In this document: one piece after another, positions 25,631 to 33,967 of the stretch
Numbering within the stretch: the first letter of the stretch is position 1
Layout of the letters: each line of letters starts with the position of its first letter
Assembly: GCA_963666705.2 (NCBI GenBank)
Contig: CAXXKO010000001.1
Location: 62,001 to 126,000 of the forward strand
Direction of reading: 5' to 3'
DNA: 64,000 nucleotides
Origin: G963666705 sp963666705
GTDB lineage: Bacteria; Pseudomonadota; Alphaproteobacteria; CADEGL01
The notes under the pieces: generated by a model
What the model was told of the DNA's origin: nothing
Database searches by the model: none
Seen by the model: the letters and a program-made list of their open reading frames with translations, nothing else
Position numbers and translations under genes: made by a program

Positions 25631-26665
25631 CTACAAAGTCCAGACAGCAATTGGCTCGTCGCGTCCACGCAGGGATTGTGGCCCGCCGTCACCGAGGCCG
25701 GACAGCAGCGTTGCGACGTCCGTGCCAGTATCGTCACGGACGACCGACGCCAGATCATCGCTCATCGCCAGCCGAACGCCCAGGGCTCGTGTTAGCTCTT
25801 CCAATCGCCTGGCCACGTTGACGGTATCGCCGAGTACGGCATACTCCAACCGGCGCGTCGATCCGATGTCCCCGAGCACCACCATGCCATAGTGCAACCC
25901 GATCGATATTTCGATTGGTTCAGCGCCGGCTTCCTTCCGTTCGCGGTTCCATAGATCAATACCCGCCAACATGGCGCGGCCGCAGCGTACCGCGTTGCCG
26001 GCGTCGTGCGTTCCAGGATTGGGCGTGCCAAAGGTAGCCATTAGGCCATCGCCTAGAAACTTGTCCAGGGTGCCGTGATGATCGAACACCGCGCCTTCCA
26101 TGCGGCCATGGAACTCGCGCAGTAAAGCGACCACCTCGTCGGGAGTCTGCCGTTCAGCCATGCGGGTAAAACCGACGATATCGACGAATAAAACCGCGAC
26201 TTCCTGCGAGCGCACCGCCCCCAAGGGCTGATCTCGCTCGGCTACCTGGTCGACAATATTGGGTGGGAAATGACGGGCAAGATTGCCTCGCTCCCTTGCC
26301 ACTTCCGCCTGATGAATAATGAGCTGGTTGGTGCGTCGGCCGTTTAGAGCGAGGATTACCGCGACGATCAAGAACACCACGATTTCCTGAACGCGGGCGG
26401 GAATTTGTGGATCGTTGGGATCTACGAATTCCAACATCCTTTCATAGCCAGTGAAGGCAACAGCCACCTTTTGTGACAGCTCAGAAACCTCGGTGCCGAA
26501 GAGGACCACCAAGATCAAGGCAGTTATCCACAGACCGGTCGTCCAGACGCCAAACGCGAAAACGGTCCGCCAGGAATACGCCATGGTGGCGGCAGCCAGC
26601 AACACATAAAAATAGCTGAATTCTCCCACTTCATACTGAAAGGCCGTGGGCCAGGGATCGTCCCC
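25631..26665 (-). pseudogene. Membrane class III adenylate/guanylate cyclase, 3' part
   Basis: Reading leftward from the IS3-like element: DDPWPTAFQYEV, then membrane helices (FYVLLAAATMAYSW; TTGLWITALILVVLFG; EIVVFLIVAVILALNG), a linker, and a class III cyclase domain. The domain has AVLFVDIVGFTRMAE (first metal Asp), DKFLGDGLMATFG (second metal Asp), and the C-terminal IGLHYGMVVLGDIGSTRRLEY and LGDTVNVARRLE. The protein ends RGRDEPIAVWTL at a TAG touching the palindrome. With the IS and one 14-base target copy removed, 25631-28464 gives 467 uninterrupted codons, so the IS is the only lesion. Confidence 0.85.
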
Positions 26666-28084
26666 TGAGTCGGACCCGATTTCCTTGGACACAGAATTGG
26701 CTTAATCGAAGTGTCCAAGGAGGACCGGAACATGACCGACAATTTTGAGAACAAAGTTGCTGTTGATGGGCCTGTGGTAAACGAGGGCGAGCTTGGCTCG
26801 TCCACGTTTTCCCCGGGCCAGGTTTCGCCGGCAGGCCCGCTGGGACTTGGCCAGCGGTGGACGGTGACGCGCAAGCGTGAGGTTGCCCTGCGGCTTTTGC
26901 GTGGCGAGCCGGTGGAACTTTTGTCGCGGCAGTTGGGCGTGGAGATTTTCCGGCTCGAGCAGTGGCGTGAGAAGGCGATCGCCGGGATCGATGCCTCGCT
27001 CAAGGAACGCAAGGGCGATCCGGTGAAGGCGGAACTGGACATCGCCATGAAGCGGATCGGGGAGTTGATCATGCAGGTGGAACTGCTGGAGGCCAAGACG
27101 GAGACGTCCGGCCCTTTGGGGCGGCGGAGGTCGCGGCGATGAGTGCCGCCACCTCTCCCGGCACGGGTTTGGCCTACGGCCTCCAGCGGGTCTGTGCGGC
27201 CTGGAGTTTTGCCCGTTCCTCGTTCTACGCCATGAAATCCCGGCAGCAGGCCACCGCTGAGCGCCCACCAGCAAAGCGCCGGGGACCGAAGCCCTCGATC
27301 TCGGACGAGGCTCTGCTGGTGGCCATCGAGGCCGACCTGGAGGCATCCCCCTGGGAGGGCGAGGGACACCGCAAGGTCTGGGCTCGGCTTCGGGTCTGTC
27401 GTGGCATCCGTGTTTCCCGCAAGCGGGTGCTCCGGGTGATGCGCGAGAACAACCTGCTCTCGCCCCATCGCTGCCGCCGCCGTGGCGGAAATCCCCATGT
27501 CGGTGAGATCATCACCCATGCCCCCAACCTCATGTGGGGCACGGACGGCGTTCGGGTGTTCACGGTGGACGACGGCTGGGGCTGGATATTCACCGCCATC
27601 GAGCATTGGAACGCCGAGTGCGTCGGCTGGCATGTGTGCAAGCGAGGCGACCGCTTCGCCGCCCTTCAGCCGATCTCCATGGGGCTTGCGAGGCTGTATG
27701 CCTCGACCTCCGCCGGTGCGGCGCGGGGGCTGGCCTTGCGGATGGATCACGGCTCCCAGTATCTGTCGGACCACTTCACCAACCAGATCAAGTTCTGGGG
27801 CATCCAGCCGTCCTACGCCTTCGTCGAACAGCCCCAGACCAACGGCGTCGCCGAGAGGTTCAATCGCACGCTCAAGGAACAGATCATCCATGGCCGCATC
27901 TACCGCAACATCGCGGAGCTGCGGAACGCCGTCCGCGGGTTCGTCGAACAGTACAATGCCCAGTGGATCGTGGAGAAGAACGGCTACCTGAGCCCCGCTC
28001 AAGCTCGTCAGGCGTGGCACACCGCGATGGTCAATCAGGCCCGCCGCATGAGACAAACTTGTGTCCAAGGAACCGGGTGCGGCA
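26666..28084 (+). mobile_element. IS3-like insertion sequence with a 14-bp target duplication
   Basis: Ends are TGAGTCGGACCCGATTTCCT (left) and, reading inward from the right, TGCCGCACCCGGTTCCTTGG; both continue with GGACACA. The element carries two overlapping ORFs. CAGGGATCGTCCCC flanks it on both sides (26652-26665 and 28085-28098), and its removal restores the cyclase frame exactly. Fourteen bases is longer than the 3-5 usual for IS3 elements, so the family label is provisional. Confidence 0.8.
26732..27142 (+). CDS. IS3-like transposase OrfA (HTH protein)
   Basis: This 136-residue protein has a helix-turn-helix (RWTVTRKREVALRLLRGEPV to EIFRLEQWREKAI) and a coiled region rich in Leu and Lys (about 90-125: ERKGDPVKAELDIAMKRIGE), as in IS3-type OrfA. 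AAGGAGG sits 8 bases upstream of the ATG at 26732. Its TGA overlaps the ATG of OrfB (ATGA at 27139-27142), suggesting reinitiation instead of the classical frameshift fusion. It would bind the element ends. Confidence 0.75.
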   Translation: MTDNFENKVAVDGPVVNEGELGSSTFSPGQVSPAGPLGLGQRWTVTRKREVALRLLRGEPVELLSRQLGVEIFRLEQWREKAIAGIDASLKERKGDPVKAELDIAMKRIGELIMQVELLEAKTETSGPLGRRRSRR

Positions 28085-28140
28085 CAGGGATCGTCCCCAA
28101 ACGGGTTTGGCACCACTATAACGAACGTCAGCAACGCTAA
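27139..28140 (+). CDS. IS3-like transposase OrfB (DDE integrase core)
   Basis: The core has the rve pattern: MWGTDGVRVFTVDDGWGW (first Asp), LRMDHGSQYLSDHF (second Asp) and FVEQPQTNGVAERFNRTLKE (final Glu). An N-terminal segment (GHRKVWARLRVCRGIRVSRK) matches the HTH_21 region of IS3-type OrfB. The frame crosses the right end of the IS at 28084 and stops inside the target gene at 28138-28140, so the last 18 residues come from the antisense strand of the cyclase. This element-specific tail is an insertion accident. Confidence 0.8.
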   Translation: MSAATSPGTGLAYGLQRVCAAWSFARSSFYAMKSRQQATAERPPAKRRGPKPSISDEALLVAIEADLEASPWEGEGHRKVWARLRVCRGIRVSRKRVLRVMRENNLLSPHRCRRRGGNPHVGEIITHAPNLMWGTDGVRVFTVDDGWGWIFTAIEHWNAECVGWHVCKRGDRFAALQPISMGLARLYASTSAGAARGLALRMDHGSQYLSDHFTNQIKFWGIQPSYAFVEQPQTNGVAERFNRTLKEQIIHGRIYRNIAELRNAVRGFVEQYNAQWIVEKNGYLSPAQARQAWHTAMVNQARRMRQTCVQGTGCGTGIVPKRVWHHYNERQQR

Positions 28141-28464
28141 GTCGCAGAATATTAAGATCAATTCCTGCCTAGACTGCGCCACCCGGCCGACTCTTAACTG
28201 CGCCCAGCCGATCAACGCAAAACCGACAAGCAAGATTTCGTAGTAGAACACTTCCCAGGTGAAGTTGAGGTACGGGATGAGCAGGGCAATGATTGCCAGG
28301 GCGACCCAGCGGGCTCGCACGGCGAGAAGGAGACCATCTCGCTTGTTAGCGCTCAATGCCTCGCGCATATACTGATTTGCGCGGGTTAAATCTTCCTCCC
28401 GCAGGCCCCCGCCTCGAAAGGAGAGATGTTTCCGTAAGAGGTTTGCCTTCGAGCTTTCAGCCAT
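28085..28464 (-). pseudogene. Membrane class III cyclase, 5' part
   Basis: From the ATG at 28464 the protein reads MAESSKANLLRKHLSFRGGG, a cytoplasmic leader, then four candidate membrane helices (including VALAIIALLIPYLNF, YEILLVGFALIGWAQL, LILIFCDLALLTFVIVV). It then reaches PNPFGDDP, where the IS3-like element cuts it. The remaining cyclase domain is at 25631-26665. The start is 50-odd bases from the edge of an IS1380 element, so the native promoter has probably been displaced too. Confidence 0.8.
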
Positions 28465-28516
28465 GACTGATCCTTCATTGACAGAGATTGCGTATCTGGA
28501 AACGAGGCTCCATCAC

Positions 28517-30123
28517 GTAGCCCGGATTATTCACGGCACGGCGTGAAGAGGCTGGTGAGCATGGATTAACCTGTTGAGATTCCGTATGATTTTGGTGTCG
28601 AAGCCAGATCACGCGGCACCAGGAGAACCCCGCTCACCATGACCGAGACTATCGCCTACCTGCCCGGTCTGTCACCCGTCGAGAACAAGGAGCTGTGCGC
28701 CCGGTTCGATGGCGGCCGGCTGTCGTCCGACGGCGGCGCTCTGGTGCTGCGCGGGATCGAGAAGCGCCTCGGGATCGCCGGCCTGCTGGCCTCCTGCCTG
28801 GCCGACGCGCGCGATCCGGCGAGCACGACCCACTCCTACGCCGACATGATCCGGGCCCGGCTGTTCGCCATCGCCTGTGGCTACGAGGATTGCGACGACC
28901 TCGACGTCTTGCGCGTCGATCCGGCGTTCGAGCTGGCCTGTGGGCGCCTGCCCGAGAGCGGTCGCGATCTGATGAGCCAGCCGACCCTGTCGCGCCTCGA
29001 GAACGCGCCGTCGTGGCGCGCGCTGGCGCGCATGGGGCTGTCGATGATCGATCTGTTCCTCGCAAGCTTCGAGCGTGTTCCCGCCCGCATCACCCTCGAC
29101 ATCGACGATACCGCCGATACCGTCCACGGCGGCCAGCAGCTGGCGCTGTTCAACGCCCATTACGACGCGTACTGCTTCCAGCCCATCCACATCTTCGAGG
29201 CCGCCACGGGCAAGCCGGTGCTCTCGCTCCTGCGCCCCGGCAAGCGGCCCTCGGGAGAAGAGGCGGCCCGTATCCTCGGGCACGTCATCCGCCGCATCCG
29301 GCGCAACTGGCCCCGGGTCGAGATCGCCGTGCGCGGGGACGGCCATTACGCCACGCCCGAGGTCATGGACCTGCTCGAAGACCAGGGCTGCGGCTATATC
29401 TTCGGCCTGCCCGGCAACGCCCGGCTGAGCAAGATCGGCCAGCCCGGGTGCGAGGACGCGGCCGTGCGCCGGGTGCGCTCACGCAAGGACAAGGTGCGCC
29501 GCTTCTTCCGCACCGGCTACCGGGCCGGAAGCTGGTCGCGGATGCGCACCGTCATCGCCCGCGTCGAGGCCACGGCGAAAGGGTCCGACATACGCTTCAT
29601 CGTCACCAACCTGAGCGGCCGCTCCAAGCTGCTCTATGAGAAGGTCTACTGCGCCCGCGGCCGGATGGAAAACATGATCAAGGAGATGAAGCTCTACACC
29701 AAGTCCGACCGCACGTCGTGCCACCGCTGGGAAGCCAACCAGTTCCGGCTGTTCCGGCACAGCGGCGCCTATTGGCTGCTGCACCGGCTGCGCCAAGCCG
29801 CGCCCCGGAAATCCCTCTGGCGCAAGGCGACGTTCGAAACCATCCGCCGCGCCTTCCTCAAGATCGCCGTGCGCATCGAGGAACTCGGGTCCCGCATCAA
29901 GATCGCCTTGCCTTCGGCCTATCCATATCGGCCAACCCTCACCTCGATGGCCGGCTGCATCGCCGCCCAAGGCCCCTGAGCCAGGCGGCAAGTGCCGCCC
30001 GATGAGCCCCGAACGTCAACCCCCAGCCTCTCCGAAAACCTGCCGCGAAAACCGCCGTCAACCCGGCCGATAACGCGCGCCTCGCTCAAACCCAACGGCT
30101 CTCATGAATAATTACGGGTAGCT
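28517..30123 (+). mobile_element. IS1380-family insertion sequence (ends approximate)
   Basis: The transposase gene is bracketed by related ends: left GTAGCCCGGATTATTCAC (from about 28518) and right, read inward, AGCTACCCGTAATTATTCAT (up to about 30123). The ends share ACCC/GCCC and ATTATTCA. I could not define a clean target duplication. The element lies immediately upstream of the cyclase start on the other strand. Confidence 0.7.
28639..29979 (+). CDS. IS1380-family transposase
   Basis: The 446-residue protein has the IS1380 pattern: an N-terminal FDGGRLSSDGGALVLRGIEK, the first acidic motif ITLDIDDTADTVHGGQQ, a middle region IAVRGDGHYATPEVMDLLED and RFIVTNLSG, and the Y-x2-R...E region YCARGRMENMIKEMK. 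It appears full length, with CAGGAGAA upstream of the ATG. It differs from the truncated IS1380-type transposase at 56.7-58.0 kb, so two distinct IS1380 elements have entered this region. Confidence 0.85.
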   Translation: MTETIAYLPGLSPVENKELCARFDGGRLSSDGGALVLRGIEKRLGIAGLLASCLADARDPASTTHSYADMIRARLFAIACGYEDCDDLDVLRVDPAFELACGRLPESGRDLMSQPTLSRLENAPSWRALARMGLSMIDLFLASFERVPARITLDIDDTADTVHGGQQLALFNAHYDAYCFQPIHIFEAATGKPVLSLLRPGKRPSGEEAARILGHVIRRIRRNWPRVEIAVRGDGHYATPEVMDLLEDQGCGYIFGLPGNARLSKIGQPGCEDAAVRRVRSRKDKVRRFFRTGYRAGSWSRMRTVIARVEATAKGSDIRFIVTNLSGRSKLLYEKVYCARGRMENMIKEMKLYTKSDRTSCHRWEANQFRLFRHSGAYWLLHRLRQAAPRKSLWRKATFETIRRAFLKIAVRIEELGSRIKIALPSAYPYRPTLTSMAGCIAAQGP

Positions 30124-30235
30124 GGCAGCGCCATTCTGGCGCTGCAACTGAAAATCGAAGCCTCCATGAATTCTGCGGCAGCCGTTATCATGATCCGTAC
30201 AGTATTCTGACCAAGACAATATGACAATCCACCAT

Positions 30236-30745
30236 CTATACAGTAACTATTGTTACTTTAGCCAGATATACACAAGCAAAGAGATAGCAAATCGCCGACC
30301 CTGCCGAGGAACATACTCGAATGTGATTCCAGAAACTCCAGACAGGTACATAAGTTTTCCAGTAAGACGCGGCGTCAGAACTGGAATATTCCATGGCATC
30401 GAGGCGTTGGTTCATTGGCACATTGAAAACTAGCGACACAAGAAACACACCTACAAGATAGATAGTACCGCCAGCGATGACCCAGGAAGATGTGGAGCCA
30501 GAAACGTAGAAGTATGCGTAGCCGATCAGCAATGGTGAGAGCGCGGACATACCCAAAAGCAGAACCATGAATAGAGTTTTGTAAACCTTGCGGTTGATTA
30601 TCTGCATGGATTCAATTCCACTGGCGGGTTTTGTTGCGGCCAGGGATTTCATGACGAAATCAGAGAACGTCAAAAAAACACCAGCAACCAAGCCGCAAGC
30701 AATAACAGAGACTTCGCTTGCGATTAAAAACCAGCCTGCCGTCAT
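30236..30745 (-). CDS. DUF1772 membrane protein (anthrone oxygenase-like family)
   Basis: About 169 residues with four hydrophobic segments: SEVSVIACGLVAGVFLTFSD, LFMVLLLGMSALSPLLIGYA, AGGTIYLVGVFLVSLVFNVP and CSSAGSAICYLFACVYLAKV. It contains the DUF1772 features VPMNQRLD and SYWKTYVPVWSFWNHIR. Members are small inner-membrane proteins of uncertain function, some related to anthrone oxygenases. GGAG lies 7 bases before the ATG at 30745. The same frame continues upstream into the SDR remnant without a stop. Codon use is less GC-rich than in the core genes, fitting recent acquisition with the SDR and TetR genes. Confidence 0.75.
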   Translation of the reverse strand: MTAGWFLIASEVSVIACGLVAGVFLTFSDFVMKSLAATKPASGIESMQIINRKVYKTLFMVLLLGMSALSPLLIGYAYFYVSGSTSSWVIAGGTIYLVGVFLVSLVFNVPMNQRLDAMEYSSSDAASYWKTYVPVWSFWNHIRVCSSAGSAICYLFACVYLAKVTIVTV

Positions 30746-30790
30746 TTTCATTCTCCATGATGTGAGATGATTTCCGAGTTCCAGACGTCG

Positions 30791-31236
30791 GTACGACAGG
30801 CCGGGTGACTGGCGCAGATAGGTGTCATCGGCAAGTTGCAATAGCATGAAGTCGGCAACATCCGCGTGTGATATCTTAAGCTCGAGCGACTTGTCGGCAG
30901 CTGTAAAGCCATGCCGGTACGAACATGTATGTCCGCCTTTCGAAAAGTTGCCAGGGCGCACGATCACCCAGTCCAATGGGCTGTTTCTGACATGGCTTTC
31001 CAGAAGCTCATGATCGGCATGCCCAGCGCGCACAGCGCGACATCGTGTCCTTGGACCACGATCCCAACCAAAGCAGGATCCAGCACATCCCCCTATACCA
31101 CTTGCAGGTTTTCGTGGGATTGGCCGAGTTTTTCAGGATTGTGGGCGAACGCCGTCACCTGATGGTTCTGTGACAGCGCCTGATCGACCAGACATCGCCC
31201 GATCGTTCCTGTCGCTCCGAAGATAACCAACCTCAT
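30791..31236 (-). pseudogene. NAD(P)-binding SDR/NmrA-like oxidoreductase, broken
   Basis: The N-terminal piece starts at 31236 (MRLVIFGATGTIGRCLVDQA, the Rossmann glycine motif) and reaches LQVV, then a TAG at 31093-31095 replaces what is usually a Gln codon. The same frame continues GDVLDPALVGIVVQGHDVALCALG. Then the frame changes, and about 75 residues usual for the family are missing before HADHELLESHVRNSPLDWVI and VRPGNFSKGG. The C-terminus SPGLSY runs on without a stop into the DUF1772 frame. So there is a point stop, an internal deletion and a lost stop codon. The neighbouring TetR gene is divergent. Confidence 0.7.
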
Positions 31237-31254
31237 TTTCGATCTCCCCGTTTC

Positions 31255-31310
31255 TTGACACCGCGTCAATTGACACGATGACAATTAGGTGGTACTTGAC
31301 GTTATGTCAA
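31255..31310. promoter_or_regulatory. Cluster of three dyads in the TetR/SDR divergent promoter
   Basis: TTGACACCGCGTCAA (31255-31269) and TTGACGTTATGTCAA (31296-31310) are dyads with perfect 5-base arms. Between them, AATTG (31268-31272) and CAATT (31282-31286) form a third dyad with a 9-base centre. The last dyad overlaps the TetR start codon at 31304. Spacing and symmetry fit TetR operators controlling both the regulator and the divergent SDR/DUF1772 unit. No binding data; inferred. Confidence 0.6.
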
Positions 31311-31903
31311 GCTATAATCCCAAAACTCGAGATCGAATTCTGGAAGCCGCCCTGAAGCTGCTCGAAGAGAGCCAGGGCAAGGGCGTGCGTATGACCGATA
31401 TCGCCAATCGGGCGGGAATCACCCGGCAGGCGCTCTATCTTCATTTCAGCACGAGGGCGGCGCTTCTGATTGCGACGACGCACTATCTTGATGAGTTGAA
31501 AGGTGTTGAAGAGCGGCTCGTGCCAAGTCGCACCGCACAGACCGGGATCGAACGGCTTGATGCGTTTATCGAGGCCTGGGGCACTTACGTCCCGGAGATC
31601 TATGGCGTGGCCAAGGCACTTCTTGCCATGAAGGACACGGACGAAGCGGCGGCGAAAGCGTGGGACGAACGGATGCAGGACATGCGGCAAGGCTGCGAAG
31701 CAGCGATTGGTGCCTTGAACAGCGACAACTTGCTTTCGCCCGGCCATGCACCAGATCAAGCAACTGACATTCTTTGGACGATGTTATCGGTCCGCAATTG
31801 GGAACAGCTGACCATCGAATGCGGTTGGCCGCAGGAAAAGTATATCGAAACTCTCAAATCACTGGCGCGGCGCATTTTTGTCGCGGACCGCGCGTCGGAC
31901 TGA
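31304..31903 (+). CDS. TetR-family transcriptional regulator
   Basis: The 199-residue protein begins with the TetR helix-turn-helix: TRDRILEAALKLLEESQGKG, then RMTDIANRAGITRQALYLHF (in two overlapping parts, residues 6-50). It has an all-helical ligand domain after residue 60 that I cannot assign to a ligand. The start at 31304 is preferred to one 5 codons upstream because the family consensus begins a few residues later. It is transcribed away from the broken SDR and DUF1772 genes, across a promoter with three dyads, so it is probably their repressor. Confidence 0.85.
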   Translation: MSSYNPKTRDRILEAALKLLEESQGKGVRMTDIANRAGITRQALYLHFSTRAALLIATTHYLDELKGVEERLVPSRTAQTGIERLDAFIEAWGTYVPEIYGVAKALLAMKDTDEAAAKAWDERMQDMRQGCEAAIGALNSDNLLSPGHAPDQATDILWTMLSVRNWEQLTIECGWPQEKYIETLKSLARRIFVADRASD

Positions 31904-32223
31904 AGAGCAGACCGATCGCGCAAGCGGGATCGATCGCTGCCGTCGAGGGCACCTGAGCGCCCGCGTGGTCAAACCCGGCGCGACGAACCGGAACACGATA
32001 ATCGTAAAATGACGCTCCGCCAGACCATCCGATCTGGAACATAGACCGGATATTCACACTTCGACACCGACCCTTCGCCCGCCAATGAGCACATGACCTG
32101 GCGCTCCGGCCCGCCAGGCCGCGCCGGCCCTTGCGCTCTGGCCCAGCGGTGCTATCTTCGCGCCGCGCCCAACCCGAATCGCCACCCGGGCACGCCGCTG
32201 GCAGAGCTGGAGAGAATCCGAAC
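31904..32223. other. Intergenic region between tetR and icd
   Basis: I find no convincing gene, terminator or repeat in these 320 bases. Base composition rises back to high GC, marking the right edge of the GC-poorer island. The icd promoter should lie here; no clear -35/-10 could be picked. Confidence 0.5.
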
Positions 32224-33438
32224 ATGGCCAAAATCAAGGTCAAAAGCCCGATCGTGGAGATCGACGGGGACGAGATGACCCGCATCCTCTGGGCCTGGAT
32301 CCGGGCCCGCCTGGTGCTGCCCTATCTCGACGTCGACCTCGAATATTACGATCTGAGCATCGAGAAGCGCGACGAGACCGACGATCAGATCACGGTCGAC
32401 GCCGCCAACGCGATTCTGAAGCACGGCGTGGGCGTCAAATGCGCGACCATCACGCCCGACCAGGCGCGGGTGGAGGAATTCGGCCTCAAGAAGATGTGGC
32501 GCTCGCCCAACGGGACCATCCGCAACATCCTGGGCGGGACCGTGTTCCGCGAGCCCATCATCTGCGCCAACATCCCGCGCCTGGTGCCGGGCTGGACCGA
32601 GCCCATCGTCATCGGCCGCCATGCCTTCGGCGACCAGTACCGGGCCACCGACTTCGTGGTCGAGGGGCCGGGCAAGCTGACCATGACCTTCACGCCGGCG
32701 GATGGCGGCGCGCCCGAGATCCGGGAGATCTTCGACTTCCCGGGCGGCGGCGTGGCGCTCGGCATGTACAACCTCGACGCTTCGATCCGCGACTTCGCCC
32801 GCGCCTGCCTCAACTACGGCCTCGACCGCGGCTGGCCGGTCTACCTTTCGACCAAGAACACCATCCTCAAGGCCTATGACGGCCGCTTCAAGGACCTGTT
32901 CCAGGAGGTCTACGACGCCGAATTCGCCCAAGCATTCGAGGCCAAGGGCGTCACCTACGAGCACCGCCTCATCGACGACATGGTGGCCCAGGCGCTCAAA
33001 TGGTCGGGCCGCTTCGTCTGGGCCTGCAAGAACTACGACGGCGACGTGCAGTCCGACATCGTGGCCCAGGGCTTCGGCTCCCTCGGCCTCATGACCTCGG
33101 TCTTGTTGACGCCGGACGGCAGTGTGGTCGAGGCCGAGGCGGCGCACGGCACCGTCACGCGCCACTACCGCGAACACCAGAAGGGGCGCGAGACCTCGAC
33201 CAACCCCATCGCCTCGATCTTCGCCTGGACCCGGGGCCTGGCCTATCGCGGGCGCTTCGACGACACGCCCGACGTGGTCGCGTTCGCCCGTTCGCTCGAG
33301 CGGGTCTGCGTCGAGACCGTCGAATCCGGGTTCATGACCAAAGACATGGCCCTCCTCATCGGCCCGGACCAGACCTGGCTGACCTCCCAGGAGTTCCTCG
33401 ACAAGCTCGACGAGAACCTGCGGCACGCAATGGCGTAG
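32224..33438 (+). CDS. icd: NADP-dependent isocitrate dehydrogenase
   Basis: The 404-residue protein is a type II-like (eukaryotic-type) NADP isocitrate dehydrogenase common in alphaproteobacteria. It begins KIKVKSPIVEIDGDEMTRIL. The substrate-binding segment is MWRSPNGTIRNILGGTVFRE, with the arginines for isocitrate. The metal site is in YEHRLIDDMVAQALKWSG and YDGDVQSDIVAQGFGSLGLM, and the cofactor region is EAAHGTVTRHYREHQKG. It converts isocitrate to 2-oxoglutarate in the TCA cycle. The ATG at 32224 gives the family-typical start. Its placement near alaS and recA matches a conserved alphaproteobacterial neighbourhood. Confidence 0.95.
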   Translation: MAKIKVKSPIVEIDGDEMTRILWAWIRARLVLPYLDVDLEYYDLSIEKRDETDDQITVDAANAILKHGVGVKCATITPDQARVEEFGLKKMWRSPNGTIRNILGGTVFREPIICANIPRLVPGWTEPIVIGRHAFGDQYRATDFVVEGPGKLTMTFTPADGGAPEIREIFDFPGGGVALGMYNLDASIRDFARACLNYGLDRGWPVYLSTKNTILKAYDGRFKDLFQEVYDAEFAQAFEAKGVTYEHRLIDDMVAQALKWSGRFVWACKNYDGDVQSDIVAQGFGSLGLMTSVLLTPDGSVVEAEAAHGTVTRHYREHQKGRETSTNPIASIFAWTRGLAYRGRFDDTPDVVAFARSLERVCVETVESGFMTKDMALLIGPDQTWLTSQEFLDKLDENLRHAMA

Positions 33439-33472
33439 CAGGAATGGCCTTCCCTGCCCGCGAAGGCGACAG

Positions 33473-33967
33473 GTGGGCGACCTCACCCTCTGGCTCCGGA
33501 TGGCCCATATCCTGAGTGCCACCCTCCTCTTCGGCACGGGGCTCGGTACCGCCTTCTTCATGTGGCGCGCGCACCGCTCGGGCGAGGTGGCCGTCATCGC
33601 CGCCACGGCGCGCCACGTGGTGGCGGCCGACTGGCTGTTCACGGCGGTGCCCGGGGTCGTGCAGCTCGCGACCGGCCTGTGGCTCGCCACGGAAGTGGGA
33701 TACGCGCTGTCCGAGCCCTGGCTCCTCCTCGCCCTCGCGCTGTTCCTCCTCGCCCTCGCGCTGTTCCTCCTTGCCCTCGGCTGCTGGCTGCCCGTCGCCT
33801 GGCTGCAGATCCGCATGCGCGACCTGGCGCGCGCGGCGAGCGCGTCGAACGCGGCGCTGCCGGCGGCCTACTACCGCTGCTTCCGAATCTGGTTCGCGCT
33901 CGGCTGGCCCGCCCTCTTCGCGGTACTAGGCATCTTCGGCCTGATGGTCTTCAAGCCCGATTTTTAG
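33473..33967 (+). CDS. DUF2269 integral membrane protein
   Basis: The 164-residue protein starts at a GTG (VGDLTLWLRMAHILSATLLFG) and has four hydrophobic helices. Conserved features of DUF2269 are seen in MAHILSATLLFGTGLGTAFF, the ADWLFTAVPGVVQLATG segment and AALPAAYYRCFRIWFALGWP. The function is unknown; the His and Trp positions recall haem-linked membrane proteins, but that is speculative. Part of the third helix is a 21-bp tandem repeat, read as LLALALF twice. Its stop overlaps the stop of the convergent methyltransferase. Confidence 0.7.
   Translation: MGDLTLWLRMAHILSATLLFGTGLGTAFFMWRAHRSGEVAVIAATARHVVAADWLFTAVPGVVQLATGLWLATEVGYALSEPWLLLALALFLLALALFLLALGCWLPVAWLQIRMRDLARAASASNAALPAAYYRCFRIWFALGWPALFAVLGIFGLMVFKPDF
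33725..33780 (+). repeat. 21-bp tandem repeat inside a membrane helix
   Basis: The 21-base unit at 33725-33745 is repeated at 33746-33766 and followed by a partial third copy to about 33780. It adds seven residues per unit (LLALALF) to a transmembrane helix, giving a hydrophobic run of over 20 residues. Unit length is a multiple of three, so copy-number change would keep the frame. Confidence 0.8.
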
